Shown in pieces: positions 20,483 through 29,238 of a stretch of DNA of 64,000 nt. The notes under the pieces are model-generated. The model was not told where the DNA came from. It saw only the letters and a program-made list of their open reading frames with translations, and made no database searches. The DNA comes from Cryptosporangium arvum DSM 44712 (GTDB lineage Bacteria > Actinomycetota > Actinomycetes > Mycobacteriales > Cryptosporangiaceae). The DNA is taken from positions 4,555,151-4,619,150 of the forward strand of contig NZ_KK073874.1 of assembly GCF_000585375.1 (NCBI RefSeq), read 5' to 3'. The translations under genes were made by a program, and so were the position numbers. The first letter of the stretch is position 1, and every line of letters starts with the position of its first letter.

Positions 20483-21704
20483 GCGCGAGGCGCGCGAGCT
20501 GGGTGACGTGTCGGGGGGTGAGTTCCTCGATGCTGTGTGCGCCGAGGAGTTTCATGGTGCGGATGATTTCGGTGGAGAGGATGTCGATGGTTTTGTCGAC
20601 GCCGGGTCGTCCGGCGGCCATGAGGCCGTAGAGGTAGGCGCGGCCGATGAGGGTGAATTTGGCGCCGAGGGCGAGGCAGGCGACGATGTCGGCGCCGTTC
20701 ATGATGCCGGTGTCGACGCTGATTTCGACGTGGTGGCCGACTTCGCGGGTGACGTCGGGCAGGAGGTGGAAGGGGATGGGGGCGCGGTCGAGTTGGCGGC
20801 CGCCGTGGTTGGAGAGCAGGATTCCGTCGACGCCGTAGTCGGTGAGTTTTTGGGCGTCTTCGAGGGTTTGGACGCCTTTGACGGCGAGTTTGCCGGGCCA
20901 CATGTCGCGGATGATTTTCAGGTCTTCGTAGGAGATGGTGGGGTCCATGGCGGCGTCGAGGAGTTCGCCGACGGTGCCGCCGGTGGAGGAGAGGGACGCG
21001 AATTCGAGTTTGGGGGTGGTGAGGAAGTCGTACCACCACCAGGGTCGGGGGATCGCGTTGGCGACGGTGCGCAGGGACAGTTGTGGGGGGATGGAGAACC
21101 CGTTGCGTTTGTCGCGGAGGCGGGCTCCGGCGACGGGGGTGTCGACGGTGAAGAACAGGGTGTCGAACCCGGCCGCGGCGGCCCGCTCCACCAGCCCGTA
21201 GGAGATTTCCCGCTGGCGCATGACGTAGAGCTGGAACCAGTTACGCCCGGTCGGGTTGGCGGCTTTGACGTCTTCGATGGAGGTCGTACCCAGTGTGGAG
21301 AGCGTGAACGGGATCCCGGCTGCGCCGGCTGCGGCGGCGCCGGCGGTTTCGCCTTCGGTGTGCATCAGACGGGTGAACCCGGTGGGCGCGATCCCGAACG
21401 GCATCGCCGACGGCCCCCCGAACACGGTGGTGGAGGTGTCGACGTTCGCCACGTCGGCGAGGACCGACGGGTGGAATTCGACGTCGAGGAATGCTTGGCG
21501 GGCGCGGCGCAGGGAGAGTTCGGCTTCGGCGGCGCCGTCGGTGTAGTCGAAGGCGGCGCGGGGGGTGCGTCGTTGGGCGATGCGGCGCAGGTCGGCGATG
21601 GTGAGGGCGCTGTCGAGGCGTCGGGTGCGTCCGTTGAGCTGGGGTTTTTTGAGTTGCAGGAGTTCGAAGATTTCCGCGGGCTTCGGAACCTGACGTCGGA
21701 CCAC
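20433..21704 (-). CDS. lldD: FMN-dependent alpha-hydroxy-acid oxidase/dehydrogenase (LldD-like)
   Basis: 423-aa TIM-barrel flavoenzyme that oxidises L-lactate or a similar 2-hydroxy acid. GTG at 21704 is chosen for the GGAGGAG ribosome site and because [16 protein letters not shown] is the usual N-terminus of actinobacterial LldD2-type proteins. Signatures are [37 protein letters not shown], and [14 protein letters not shown] with the catalytic His300. The [17 protein letters not shown] insertion is characteristic of this subfamily. No membrane segment is seen. Codon use is odd: C- and A-ending codons (AAA, GAA, CTC, CCC) prevail and G-ending ones are rare until the last 15 codons. The 3' end overlaps scoB by 50 bases. 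Confidence 0.9.
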   Translation of the reverse strand: MVRRQVPKPAEIFELLQLKKPQLNGRTRRLDSALTIADLRRIAQRRTPRAAFDYTDGAAEAELSLRRARQAFLDVEFHPSVLADVANVDTSTTVFGGPSAMPFGIAPTGFTRLMHTEGETAGAAAAGAAGIPFTLSTLGTTSIEDVKAANPTGRNWFQLYVMRQREISYGLVERAAAAGFDTLFFTVDTPVAGARLRDKRNGFSIPPQLSLRTVANAIPRPWWWYDFLTTPKLEFASLSSTGGTVGELLDAAMDPTISYEDLKIIRDMWPGKLAVKGVQTLEDAQKLTDYGVDGILLSNHGGRQLDRAPIPFHLLPDVTREVGHHVEISVDTGIMNGADIVACLALGAKFTLIGRAYLYGLMAAGRPGVDKTIDILSTEIIRTMKLLGAHSIEELTPRHVTQLARLAPRSAAEVRSPSGPPPR

Positions 21705-21783
21705 CGCTCCTCCTCCGGTTGTGCTGAGCCCATCCAACGGCATCCCCGCCCTACCGGCGCGGCGCCCCCTGAGCAGCGAGTCC

Positions 21784-24700
21784 CTACGGGCGTTCCTTCG
21801 GGTCGTTGGCCTGCTCTGCGGCTTCTTCGCCGTCTCCGAGAATCTCGATCGTCAGTCTCGCCAGATCATCCGGCTCGTCGGTGCCGGGCTCGGGTGTCTC
21901 GAAGACCGATCGCAGTGCTGCCACCTGGGCTCTGTTCAAGCGCTCTCGATGGGCACGAAGTGTACGCAGCACGATTGTCCGGTAGGTACGGCGAGCCTCG
22001 ATTCCACTCGGCGGGAAGCCTCGCCGAGCGATTTCGAAGCAGTCCGAGAACGCCGTGAATACGTCCTCTTGTGCACAGGGTGTCGACGTACGAAGCCAGA
22101 GATCGATCAACGAGCGGGCGGCTGACACCGCCCGGTCATCCCAGTATCCGTGTACCGAGGTGACCGAATCGGCGATCTTCGCGGCCAAGGATTCCAAGGC
22201 GTGGTGTGCGAGGTCGTCGAGCGGATCGCACAGAAAGTTGGTCTGCCACTGACGCAATGCGTCATTCTCCGTGAGCCAGCTGAACGTTCCGCGCTCGAAC
22301 TCCGGGTACTGCTTATCGGCAGTCAGAACGTCGCGTGTCCACCACAGATCGGCCGCGGGTGCGTCAGCCTCTGGCCAGGACAGGTCTCGAAAGAATCGAA
22401 GAGATCGTTGCTCGCCATTCCACTGCCGTTCGACGCCGAGAGTTCCGACCAGCCGGCTCCATGCGTCACCGCGCAGTTGTGACCGCCACAGTTGAGCGGT
22501 CCGGCGCCAGGCGTCGATGCGGTCATCGGTGTCGGGGAACAGGTCATCGGTCGTGATGCGTTCTCCGGTCGCGATCAGCACCAGGAGGAGATTGGCCGAG
22601 TAGGTCGCATGACGCGCCGGAACGGTCAGAGCCACGGGCTCGTAGTCGGTGAGCCGCCCGTGGTCCCGGGCCTCCATCGACCGGTGGAACAGGCCGACGA
22701 GGATCGTTCTGATCGAAGCGCGCCGACGTGGCTCCCAGGCGCCCAGCCGTTCGGTCAGGAAGTCCAGAGTGGTCCGGCGTTGGCTGATCACCGCGAAGGA
22801 CAGCAGAGCGTAGAGGAAGTCATCGTCGATACGGGTCATTCGGCTGCGTCGCGCCTGCCGGACAGCGTCCTCGACCAAATCGTCCAGCTCGCGGTCGAGA
22901 GCACGGGCTATGAGGTACTCGCCGAATGTGGCGTGGAGGAACTCGTACGTCCGTAGTGGCTGCTCTTCCCGGCGGGCCCGGGCCTCATGGATGAAGAAGA
23001 AGCGACCCAGGACGGTCTGACCAGCCGTAAGGCCCTGCCGGGCTGAGGTCGCCTCGGCCGGATGGCTCGACTCGGAGTCCAGAAGGATCGGCAGATCGGC
23101 ATTCAGATCGGTCTCGGCCACCCACTGCCGCCCGCGGTTGAACGCTGCGAACGCCACCATCGCCAGCCGGAACAGCTCTTCCTGCATGAGACCGTCGACA
23201 TGGTCGTCGGGATGACCCTGACCGGCCTTGAGCACCTCGCGCCGGGCGAACTGTCCGAGGAGCCGCTCGTAGAGATCAGCGCGTTTGAGCTCGGCACCGA
23301 GTCTGGCCTGGAGGGCGTTGTCCTGAGCGTCGTAGATGGCCAGCATCAGCAGCAGCGCGACCCACTCGACGATCTGCTCGTCGGTAAAGGGCTCCAAGCG
23401 CAGCGCTACCGTGTCCGCGGTCGGGCGCGCCCGGTCCGCGACCGTTGTTCTTTGGGTGACGATGACGGCGACCGGGCGACCCTCGACGGACTCGCGGCGC
23501 TGGAACCGGGCCACGTTCATGAGGTAGTCCCACTGGCTCACGCCCGTTGCCTGCAGCAGTTCGTCGAACCCGTCGAGGAGGACGACCGGCAGCGCGCCGG
23601 GTACGACGTCGACGACCTCCGGCCAGGTCGCCCGCTCTCCTGTCGTGTCGAAGATGGCTTGCTCGATTTGAAGTTGCAACGACGCGTCAGCCGGGACGTC
23701 ACGCAACGGAACCCGGACCACCATGAAGTCCTCGGCCGGCAAGGTCGCGGCCAGCATTCGCGTCAGGAGGGATTTACCGGACCCGGGCTGGCCGAGCAGA
23801 AGCAGCGGCCCGTTCACGGCCGACACCGACGTCAGGTGCCCGATCAGGAAACGCATCAGATCGTCGTGGGTCGACTGTCCCTCCCACCAGCGCTCGTCGG
23901 CGATCGGGTCCTGTGGGCCAACCGCCGCCACTCGGAACGACGGGTTGACGTACGACGAAGCGATGTTCGGAATCGCCGGCCCGGAGTCGTTGCCCTGTGT
24001 GTCGAGCAGCGGATCGTGCAGTGCGGCCGCGTAGGCGCGCGAGAGCGACGTCCGTGTCCGCCGGCCGATCCGGTCGGGCGCGAGCGAGGCGAGCATCTCT
24101 TGCAGAGCCGCCACGCCGATGGTCACCGTGGTGATTCGGTCGCGCGTCGCCTGATGATCCAGCAGGTTGACCCAGAAGCCGAACTCCGGCACCTCGCCGG
24201 CCATTCGGCGGAAGCTCGCCTGATAGCCGGCGACGGCCCGGTCGATCACGTGGCCGTGCAGGGCTTCGAAGATCCGCTCACGATCGGCGTCTCGCAGTGA
24301 ATCCCAGGCGGCGAGACCGGCGAGGAACTCCGCGACCGCGTCCGACATCCGGTCGTAGAACCGCTCGACGTCCGCCAGCAGGACCTCGGGTGGCACATGG
24401 GGCATCGGGATCGGCACATCGGAGTGCAACAACGCTCGTCCCAAGTCTCCCAGGCGGGCGCTTCTCGGTCGCTCGCCGGTGGCCAGGGTCACGCGTTCTA
24501 CGCCGCTGATCTCCAATGCGGAGCCTGAGATCGGCAACCGGATCGACGACAACGCGTCGAAGTAGGCGCCGACCACGAGTGCGGCATGCCCTGCGGCAAG
24601 CCGCTGCGTCCGGTCGATACGGCTCAGACCGGCGGCCCGATCCGACAGATCACTGACCAGCAGATGACTGGCTTGCGCCAGCTCGGCCTTGGCGTCGAAG

Positions 24701-24840
24701 AGACTCATCGCCAGTCCACTGCCGCCCGCCGTCGCCGCGAGCAGCAGACCGCCGGTCGCCCGTTCGAGAACCGTCACCGTCTTGCTGTGTGAGCCGCCCA
24801 GGATGCGGACCGCGTCGGCATAGGACAGGGATCGGCTCAC
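21784..24840 (-). CDS. Stand-alone NACHT NTPase (STAND/NLR-like), candidate antiphage protein
   Basis: 1018-aa cytoplasmic STAND protein. The N-terminal 230-residue all-helical region ([11 protein letters not shown]..., then [17 protein letters not shown]) resembles the helical domains that precede bacterial NACHT modules. The NACHT NTPase follows: Walker [16 protein letters not shown] with Lys356, Walker [13 protein letters not shown] (Asp423, Asp426, Glu427), a sensor-like VIVTQRTTV, and the winged-helix motif [15 protein letters not shown] near residue 635, a NACHT hallmark. The C-terminal third is helical without clear repeats and is the likely sensor. Proteins of this type include the bNACHT antiphage clade. 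GC content is visibly lower than in neighbouring genes, with frequent A/T third positions, consistent with transfer. It has no obvious operon partner, so any effector must lie within the protein. Confidence 0.85.
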   Translation of the reverse strand: MSRSLSYADAVRILGGSHSKTVTVLERATGGLLLAATAGGSGLAMSLFDAKAELAQASHLLVSDLSDRAAGLSRIDRTQRLAAGHAALVVGAYFDALSSIRLPISGSALEISGVERVTLATGERPRSARLGDLGRALLHSDVPIPMPHVPPEVLLADVERFYDRMSDAVAEFLAGLAAWDSLRDADRERIFEALHGHVIDRAVAGYQASFRRMAGEVPEFGFWVNLLDHQATRDRITTVTIGVAALQEMLASLAPDRIGRRTRTSLSRAYAAALHDPLLDTQGNDSGPAIPNIASSYVNPSFRVAAVGPQDPIADERWWEGQSTHDDLMRFLIGHLTSVSAVNGPLLLLGQPGSGKSLLTRMLAATLPAEDFMVVRVPLRDVPADASLQLQIEQAIFDTTGERATWPEVVDVVPGALPVVLLDGFDELLQATGVSQWDYLMNVARFQRRESVEGRPVAVIVTQRTTVADRARPTADTVALRLEPFTDEQIVEWVALLLMLAIYDAQDNALQARLGAELKRADLYERLLGQFARREVLKAGQGHPDDHVDGLMQEELFRLAMVAFAAFNRGRQWVAETDLNADLPILLDSESSHPAEATSARQGLTAGQTVLGRFFFIHEARARREEQPLRTYEFLHATFGEYLIARALDRELDDLVEDAVRQARRSRMTRIDDDFLYALLSFAVISQRRTTLDFLTERLGAWEPRRRASIRTILVGLFHRSMEARDHGRLTDYEPVALTVPARHATYSANLLLVLIATGERITTDDLFPDTDDRIDAWRRTAQLWRSQLRGDAWSRLVGTLGVERQWNGEQRSLRFFRDLSWPEADAPAADLWWTRDVLTADKQYPEFERGTFSWLTENDALRQWQTNFLCDPLDDLAHHALESLAAKIADSVTSVHGYWDDRAVSAARSLIDLWLRTSTPCAQEDVFTAFSDCFEIARRGFPPSGIEARRTYRTIVLRTLRAHRERLNRAQVAALRSVFETPEPGTDEPDDLARLTIEILGDGEEAAEQANDPKERP

Positions 24841-24994
24841 ACCGCGAGCCTGCCTGACTACTGGCCGCTACGACACCGCATTCCCGATGTCGGTCCGACC
24901 GTCGGCGCGGAGGCCGCATGTTCGTAGACCCGCCTCCGGACGCTCGGTAGCCGTCGCTACCCGGCGGTCCGACCTCCGCGCCACTCAGCCCGCG

Positions 24995-27136
24995 CTAACC
25001 GACCGCCACGGGCTCCTTCGGGGCCGTTTCCTCGTCCCCGCGGAGGGACTCGCCTTCGATGTCCACCCTGGGCAGCAGCCGGTCCAGCCACCCCGGCAGC
25101 CACCAGGCTCCTCGTCCCACCAGGGCCAGCACCGCGGGCACCAGCGTCATCCGCACGACGAACGCGTCGATCAGGACGCCCACGGCCAACGAGAACGCGA
25201 TCGGTTTGATGATGGCGTCGTCCGGGATGACGAACGTGGCGAAGACGCTGAACATGATCAGCGCGGCCGCCGTCACGACCCGGGAGGCGTGGCGGGCGCC
25301 ACCGTGGACCGAAGCCAGCGCCTTGCCGGTACGCACCCACTCCTCGCGGATGCCGGACACCAGGAACACCTCGTAGTCCATCGCCAGACCGAACAGCACC
25401 GCCATCAGGATGATCGGCAGGAAGCTGATCACCGGGCCCGTCCTGCCCACTCCGAGGACGTCGGCGAGCCAGCCCCACTCGAACACCGCTGCGGTCGCGC
25501 CGAACGACGCGCCGACCGACAGCAGGAAGCCGATCGTCGCTTTCAGCGGAACGACGAGCGAGCGGAAGACCACGAGCAACAACACCAGGCACAGGCCGAC
25601 GACGACGGCGGCGAACGGGACGAGGGCGGCGGAGAGGCGGTCGGAGACGTCGATGGCGATCGCGGTGTTGCCGGTGACCTGGACGCGCACGCCGGTCTGG
25701 GCCTCGATCGCGCCGGCCCGGTCGCGGATCGTGTCGACGAGGTCGGTGGTGGCCTGGGCGTCGGGACCGGTCCGGGGGATGACCTGGATCAACGCGTACT
25801 CGCCGTCGGGGGTGGGCACGGGCGGCGTGACCGCGACGACGTTCGTGAGCGCGCCGAGGTCCTTCGCGACCAGTGCCGCGCGATCGGCGTCGCCGTGGGC
25901 CAGGACGAGCAGGGGACCGTTGAAGCCGGGGCCGAACGCCTCGCTGACCGCGTCGTACGTGACGCGTTGGTGCGTGCCTTCGGCGGCGGAGCCGCCGTCG
26001 GGCAGCGCCAGGCGCAGGTCCTTGGCCGGGATCGCCAGCACGAGCAGGCCGACGACGACGGCGAGCACCGTCCACGCGGGCCGCCGGGTGACGATCCGGG
26101 CCCAGCGCTCACCCCCGCTCGTCGTGTCCGGCGCGCCGCGGCGCTCGGCGCGGGACCCGGGCTTCGGGACCAGCCGGGCACCGGCGAAGCCGAGCAGCGC
26201 GGGCACCACGGTCAGCGCCACCAGCACCGCGACCAGCACGGTCGCCGCCGCGCCGAGCCCCATCACGGTGAGGAACGGGATGCCGACGACCGACAGGCCG
26301 GCGAGCGCGATGATCACGGTGAGCCCGGCGAACACGACCGCGCTGCCCGCGGTGCCGTTGGCCAGGGCCGCGGACTCCTCCGGGTCCATCCCGCGCGCGA
26401 GCTGCGTGCGGTGGCGGGAGACGATGAACAGCGCGTAGTCGATGCCGACCGCGAGTCCGATCATCAGCGCGAGCGTGATCGCGGTCGACGAGATGTTCCC
26501 GACGGCGGCGGTGGCGAGCAGCCCCAGCAACCCCACCCCGACGCCGACCAGTGCGGTGACCAGCGGAAGCCCGGCGGCGAGCAGCGAGCCGAACGTCACG
26601 ACGAGCACGAGCAGGGCGACGCCGACGCCGATCAGCTCGAGCGCGCTGACCGACACGCCGTTCTCGCTGAAGGCCGCGCCGCCGACCGACACGGTGAGCC
26701 CGGCCCGCTCGGCCGGTTCGACGGCCTGTTCCAGCGCCTCCGGGTCGCTCGGGTGCTCGACGGCGTACTCGACCTGGGCCAGCGAGGTCCGCTGGTCGGC
26801 CGAGACCGCGCCGGTCTGCACCGCCTCGACCTGGGGCGCGTGCGTCACGCGGTCGAGGGTGCGGGTCACGACCGCGGTGTAGTCGGTGATCCGTTCCCCG
26901 GCGGGGGCGCTGAACACGATCTGCGCGGTGGCGCCGGCCGCGGCCGGGAACTCGCGGCTGAGCGTGTCGCGGGCCTGCTGGGACTCCGAACCGGGGATCG
27001 AGAAGTCGTTGTCGAGCGAGCCGCCGACGCCGACGACGAGTCCGATCAGTAACGCCAGGACGGCGGCCCAGGCGCCCAGCACGACACCGCGGTGCCGGAA
27101 AGCACCGCGTCCGAGTCGGTGAAGAAGCGTGGCCAT
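24995..27136 (-). CDS. MMPL/RND family transporter
   Basis: 713-aa MMPL-type exporter with two repeated halves of six transmembrane helices each. TM1 is GVVLGAWAAVLALLIGLVVG (about 18-37); an extracytoplasmic porter domain (about 40-165) is followed by a helix cluster with VTFGSLLAAGLPLVTALVGV and the functional GLAVGIDYALFIVSRHR motif. The second half has the equivalent FGLAMDYEVFLVSGIREEW. Such pumps export lipids, siderophores or drugs using the proton gradient. The short length resembles drug-type actinobacterial MMPL proteins rather than mycobacterial MmpL. It is divergent from a TetR gene with a double palindrome between them, so it is probably derepressed by its substrate. Confidence 0.92.
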   Translation of the reverse strand: MATLLHRLGRGAFRHRGVVLGAWAAVLALLIGLVVGVGGSLDNDFSIPGSESQQARDTLSREFPAAAGATAQIVFSAPAGERITDYTAVVTRTLDRVTHAPQVEAVQTGAVSADQRTSLAQVEYAVEHPSDPEALEQAVEPAERAGLTVSVGGAAFSENGVSVSALELIGVGVALLVLVVTFGSLLAAGLPLVTALVGVGVGLLGLLATAAVGNISSTAITLALMIGLAVGIDYALFIVSRHRTQLARGMDPEESAALANGTAGSAVVFAGLTVIIALAGLSVVGIPFLTVMGLGAAATVLVAVLVALTVVPALLGFAGARLVPKPGSRAERRGAPDTTSGGERWARIVTRRPAWTVLAVVVGLLVLAIPAKDLRLALPDGGSAAEGTHQRVTYDAVSEAFGPGFNGPLLVLAHGDADRAALVAKDLGALTNVVAVTPPVPTPDGEYALIQVIPRTGPDAQATTDLVDTIRDRAGAIEAQTGVRVQVTGNTAIAIDVSDRLSAALVPFAAVVVGLCLVLLLVVFRSLVVPLKATIGFLLSVGASFGATAAVFEWGWLADVLGVGRTGPVISFLPIILMAVLFGLAMDYEVFLVSGIREEWVRTGKALASVHGGARHASRVVTAAALIMFSVFATFVIPDDAIIKPIAFSLAVGVLIDAFVVRMTLVPAVLALVGRGAWWLPGWLDRLLPRVDIEGESLRGDEETAPKEPVAVG

Positions 27137-27159
27137 GCGGTACCCCTCGCACGTCGCGA

Positions 27160-27208
27160 AAATCTGTCAGTACTGACACTAGCGCAAAGTGTCAGTACTG
27201 ACAGATTT
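27160..27208. promoter_or_regulatory. Double TetR operator in the MMPL/TetR divergent promoter
   Basis: Two perfect 14-bp palindromes TGTCAGTACTGACA occupy 27165-27178 and 27190-27203, with starts 25 bp apart. Their outer flanks (AAATC and GATTT) are also complementary, so the whole 49-bp block is one large inverted repeat centred near 27184. The block lies between the MMPL ATG (27136) and the TetR ATG (27230), so a TetR pair bound here would shut both promoters. Confidence 0.85.
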
Positions 27209-27229
27209 GAGTTTTGGGATACTGCGCAC

Positions 27230-27790
27230 ATGACCGGCCGCCGCGAGCTGCACAAGCAGGAGACCCGCCGAGCACTGCAGGAGGCCGCGGTCCGCCTGTT
27301 CGAGCAGGACGGCTACGACCGCACGACCGTGCGCGACATCGCGGCCGCGGCCGGCGTCACCGAACGCACGTTCTTCCGGTACTTCGCGACCAAGGAGGAA
27401 CTGGTGCTCGGGGAGGTGCTCGACCTGCTCCCGGTGATCCGCGAAGCGGTGATCGAGCGGCCCGCCGGGGAGACGCCCTACCAGGCGGTGCGCTCGGCGC
27501 TGCTCGCGCTGCTCGACGGGCTCGACCGCGGCATCGGCATCCTGTTCGCGAGCGAGGAGGGCGCGACCCCGTCCGCGCTGGCCGTCATCCACCAGGTCGA
27601 GGAGGCGCTCGAAGACGCGTTCGTGGCCCGGGGTGTGGCCGCGGGGCTACCGGCCTCGGTGCTCTCCAAGGCCGCGACGGCCGCGGTGCACAGCACGATC
27701 GAGACGCACACCAAGCTCCCGGAGGACCAGCGCACGGTCGACACCGCCCGCCGCCTGCTCGGCGAGGCGTTCGCCCTGCTGGAGAACTAG
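27230..27790 (+). CDS. TetR family transcriptional regulator
   Basis: 186-aa one-component repressor. The ATG at 27230 is chosen because the DNA-binding domain begins directly (RRELHKQETRRALQEAAVRLF) and because longer frames run through the operator. The HTH is TVRDIAAAAGVTERTFFRYFATKEELV (about residues 30-56, an almost canonical TetR recognition helix). The C-terminal ligand domain has the FASEEGATPSALAVIHQVEE stretch. It most likely represses itself and the divergent MMPL pump through the twin TGTCAGTACTGACA sites. Its TAG stop shares CTAG with the stop of the convergent chorismate-mutase-like gene. Confidence 0.92.
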   Translation: MTGRRELHKQETRRALQEAAVRLFEQDGYDRTTVRDIAAAAGVTERTFFRYFATKEELVLGEVLDLLPVIREAVIERPAGETPYQAVRSALLALLDGLDRGIGILFASEEGATPSALAVIHQVEEALEDAFVARGVAAGLPASVLSKAATAAVHSTIETHTKLPEDQRTVDTARRLLGEAFALLEN

Positions 27791-28089
27791 TCGCCGGTGC
27801 GGTGCACGCGCAGTTCCAGGTCGATGAACGCGGCGATCATCGCGCGATAGGTGGCTTCGACGACCGCGGGGTCGGCCCCGGACTCCGCGGCCAGGCCACG
27901 GACCTTGCTGATCACCTGCTCGACGCGGGCGGGCGCGCGCACGGCGTCGGAATCGGCTTTGAGGCGGCCGGCGCGCCGGACGAACTCCTCCCGGCGCGCC
28001 AGCAGCCCGACGATCTCGCGGTCGAGCGCGTCGATCGCGGACCGCACCTCGGTCAGCTGGTCAGCAGTCGTCCGGCGGTCAGCTTCCAT
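27787..28089 (-). CDS. Chorismate mutase, AroQ type
   Basis: 100-aa all-helical protein of the AroQ (type II) chorismate mutase family. The first helix has the typical LTEVRSAIDALDREIVGLLARREEF-like pattern (about 12-36, with the Arg and the IDxLDxxIxxLLxxR spacing), followed by a Lys in GRLKADSD and PARVEQVISKVRGLA. The closest functional options are chorismate mutase or an isochorismate-pyruvate-lyase-like (PchB) enzyme. The gene is last in the Mo-hydroxylase operon and overlaps the YCII gene by 37 bases, so it is co-translated with it. A shikimate-pathway enzyme in a catabolic operon is unusual; it may serve a salicylate-like branch. Confidence 0.8.
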   Translation of the reverse strand: MEADRRTTADQLTEVRSAIDALDREIVGLLARREEFVRRAGRLKADSDAVRAPARVEQVISKVRGLAAESGADPAVVEATYRAMIAAFIDLELRVHRTGD

Positions 28090-28334
28090 TCCCGCAGACT
28101 ACGGTCCTTCGTCACGTTCAGGATCGTGTAGGGGTCCTGGTCGACGAGCGCCTGCGCGGCGGCCTCGTCGTCGGCCTCGAGCACGATGACGCCGCCGGTC
28201 AGGTCGGCGAGCGGGCCCGCGGCCAGGAGGTGGCCCCGCTCGGTCAGCGACGCGAGGTGCGCGAGGTGGTCGTCGCGGCGCTCGGCGCGCAGCGGGGTGT
28301 CGTGGTAGCCGTAGGTGAGGAGGAACGTGGCCAT
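28053..28334 (-). CDS. YCII-related domain protein
   Basis: 93-aa single-domain protein with the YCII/EthD-like ferredoxin fold. Signatures are FLLTYGYHDTPLRAERRDDH with the conserved acidic/His pair, HLASLTERGHLLAAGPLAD, and ADDEAAAQALVDQDPYTI. Some YCII members are catalytic (for example TftG in chlorinated aromatic breakdown), using an Asp-His pair. It is separated by one base from the lactonase gene upstream and overlaps the chorismate-mutase gene downstream, so it sits inside the Mo-hydroxylase operon, where a role in handling a ring-cleavage intermediate is plausible. Confidence 0.82.
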   Translation of the reverse strand: MATFLLTYGYHDTPLRAERRDDHLAHLASLTERGHLLAAGPLADLTGGVIVLEADDEAAAQALVDQDPYTILNVTKDRSLREWKLTAGRLLTS

Positions 28335-28335
28335 G

Positions 28336-29238
28336 TCAGGTGCTCCTATCGGGGGTCAGGCCGTAGACGCGTCGGGCGTTCTCGGCGAAGATCCAGCGCT
28401 GCTGCTCGGCGGGGAGCCCGGCGAGCGTCGCCCGCCAGGCGTCGACGAGCGTCGGCATCGTGGTCCAGAGTTTCTCGATCGGGAAGTTCGTGCCGAACAG
28501 CGCGCGCTCCGGGCCGAAGAGCTCCAGCACCGTGTCGGTCACGAGCCGGAGCAGGCCGGAGTCGACCCGGTGCACGAACGTGCCCTGGCCGGTCAGCTTC
28601 ACCACGACGTTCGGCTGCTCGGCCAGCCGGCTCATCCCGGCGCGCCAGGCCTCGTCCTCGCCGGGGATCAGCATCCCCGCGTGGACCAGCACGAACGTGA
28701 GCCCGGGGTGGGCGGCGACGAGCGTCGCGGCGTCGGCCATCTGGGCCGGGAAGACCTGCAGCTCGAACAGCCAGCCGAGGTCGGCGACGACGGCCAGGTT
28801 GCGGGCGAGCACCGGGTCGAGGAGCGCGTCGGGGCGGTCGGCGAACCGGAACTCCGGGCGCTCGTGCCAGTGCAGCTGGTGGCGGGTGCCGCGCAGCAGC
28901 GGTGAGAGCGCGGCCTGGGCCCTCAGGACGTCCTCGGCCGGGGCGAACAGGTCCGCGGCGCCGATCACGGCCGCCGGCCAGCCGCTGGCCGCGTGCACGT
29001 CGGCGAGCCAGCGCACCTCGTCGAGCACCCGGGGGAGCGGCCAGTTCGTCTGGACGTAGACCGACTCGGTGATGCCGGCCGCGGTCGCGTCGGTGACGTA
29101 CTCGTCGATCAGGTAGTCGCGCCGGATCGGCTCGTAGGGGCCGAAGATCCGCGGCACCGGTTCCCCGGCCAGCCACTCGAGGTCGTCCCGGCGCCAGACG
29201 TGGTGGTGCGCGTCGACGATCGGGCCGGTGTAGGTCAT
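28336..29238 (-). CDS. Amidohydrolase-2 family lactonase-like metal hydrolase
   Basis: 300-aa TIM-barrel hydrolase of the COG3618 group, which includes L-fuconolactonase, 4-sulfomuconolactone hydrolase and 2-pyrone-4,6-dicarboxylate lactonase. The ATG at 29238, with AAAGGA upstream, gives the metal-binding IVDAHHHVW at residues 6-14. Other signatures are HQLHWHERPEF, FVLVHAGMLIPG (third metal His), and FGTNFPIEKLW with the catalytic Asp position replaced by Asn. The family opens cyclic esters. The start overlaps the VWA gene stop (ATGA) and the gene sits in the Mo-hydroxylase operon, so it probably opens a lactone or imide made downstream of the hydroxylation. The Asn in place of Asp is worth noting. 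Confidence 0.85.
   Translation of the reverse strand: MTYTGPIVDAHHHVWRRDDLEWLAGEPVPRIFGPYEPIRRDYLIDEYVTDATAAGITESVYVQTNWPLPRVLDEVRWLADVHAASGWPAAVIGAADLFAPAEDVLRAQAALSPLLRGTRHQLHWHERPEFRFADRPDALLDPVLARNLAVVADLGWLFELQVFPAQMADAATLVAAHPGLTFVLVHAGMLIPGEDEAWRAGMSRLAEQPNVVVKLTGQGTFVHRVDSGLLRLVTDTVLELFGPERALFGTNFPIEKLWTTMPTLVDAWRATLAGLPAEQQRWIFAENARRVYGLTPDRST

Noticed and set aside
20508..22058. Long plus-strand open frame of 516 codons
   Set aside because: It is antisense to the lldD-like gene and exists because that gene avoids certain codons. Its Gly/Asp/Val-rich product has no domain pattern.
24841..24994. Terminator hairpin between NACHT and MMPL genes
   Set aside because: The only good pairing (GGCGCGGAGG with CCTCCGCGCC) has a 59-base loop, too long for an intrinsic terminator.
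24887..27052. Long plus-strand open frame of 721 codons
   Set aside because: Antisense to the MMPL transporter. The His/Arg/Asp-rich translation is typical of a GC-rich shadow frame.
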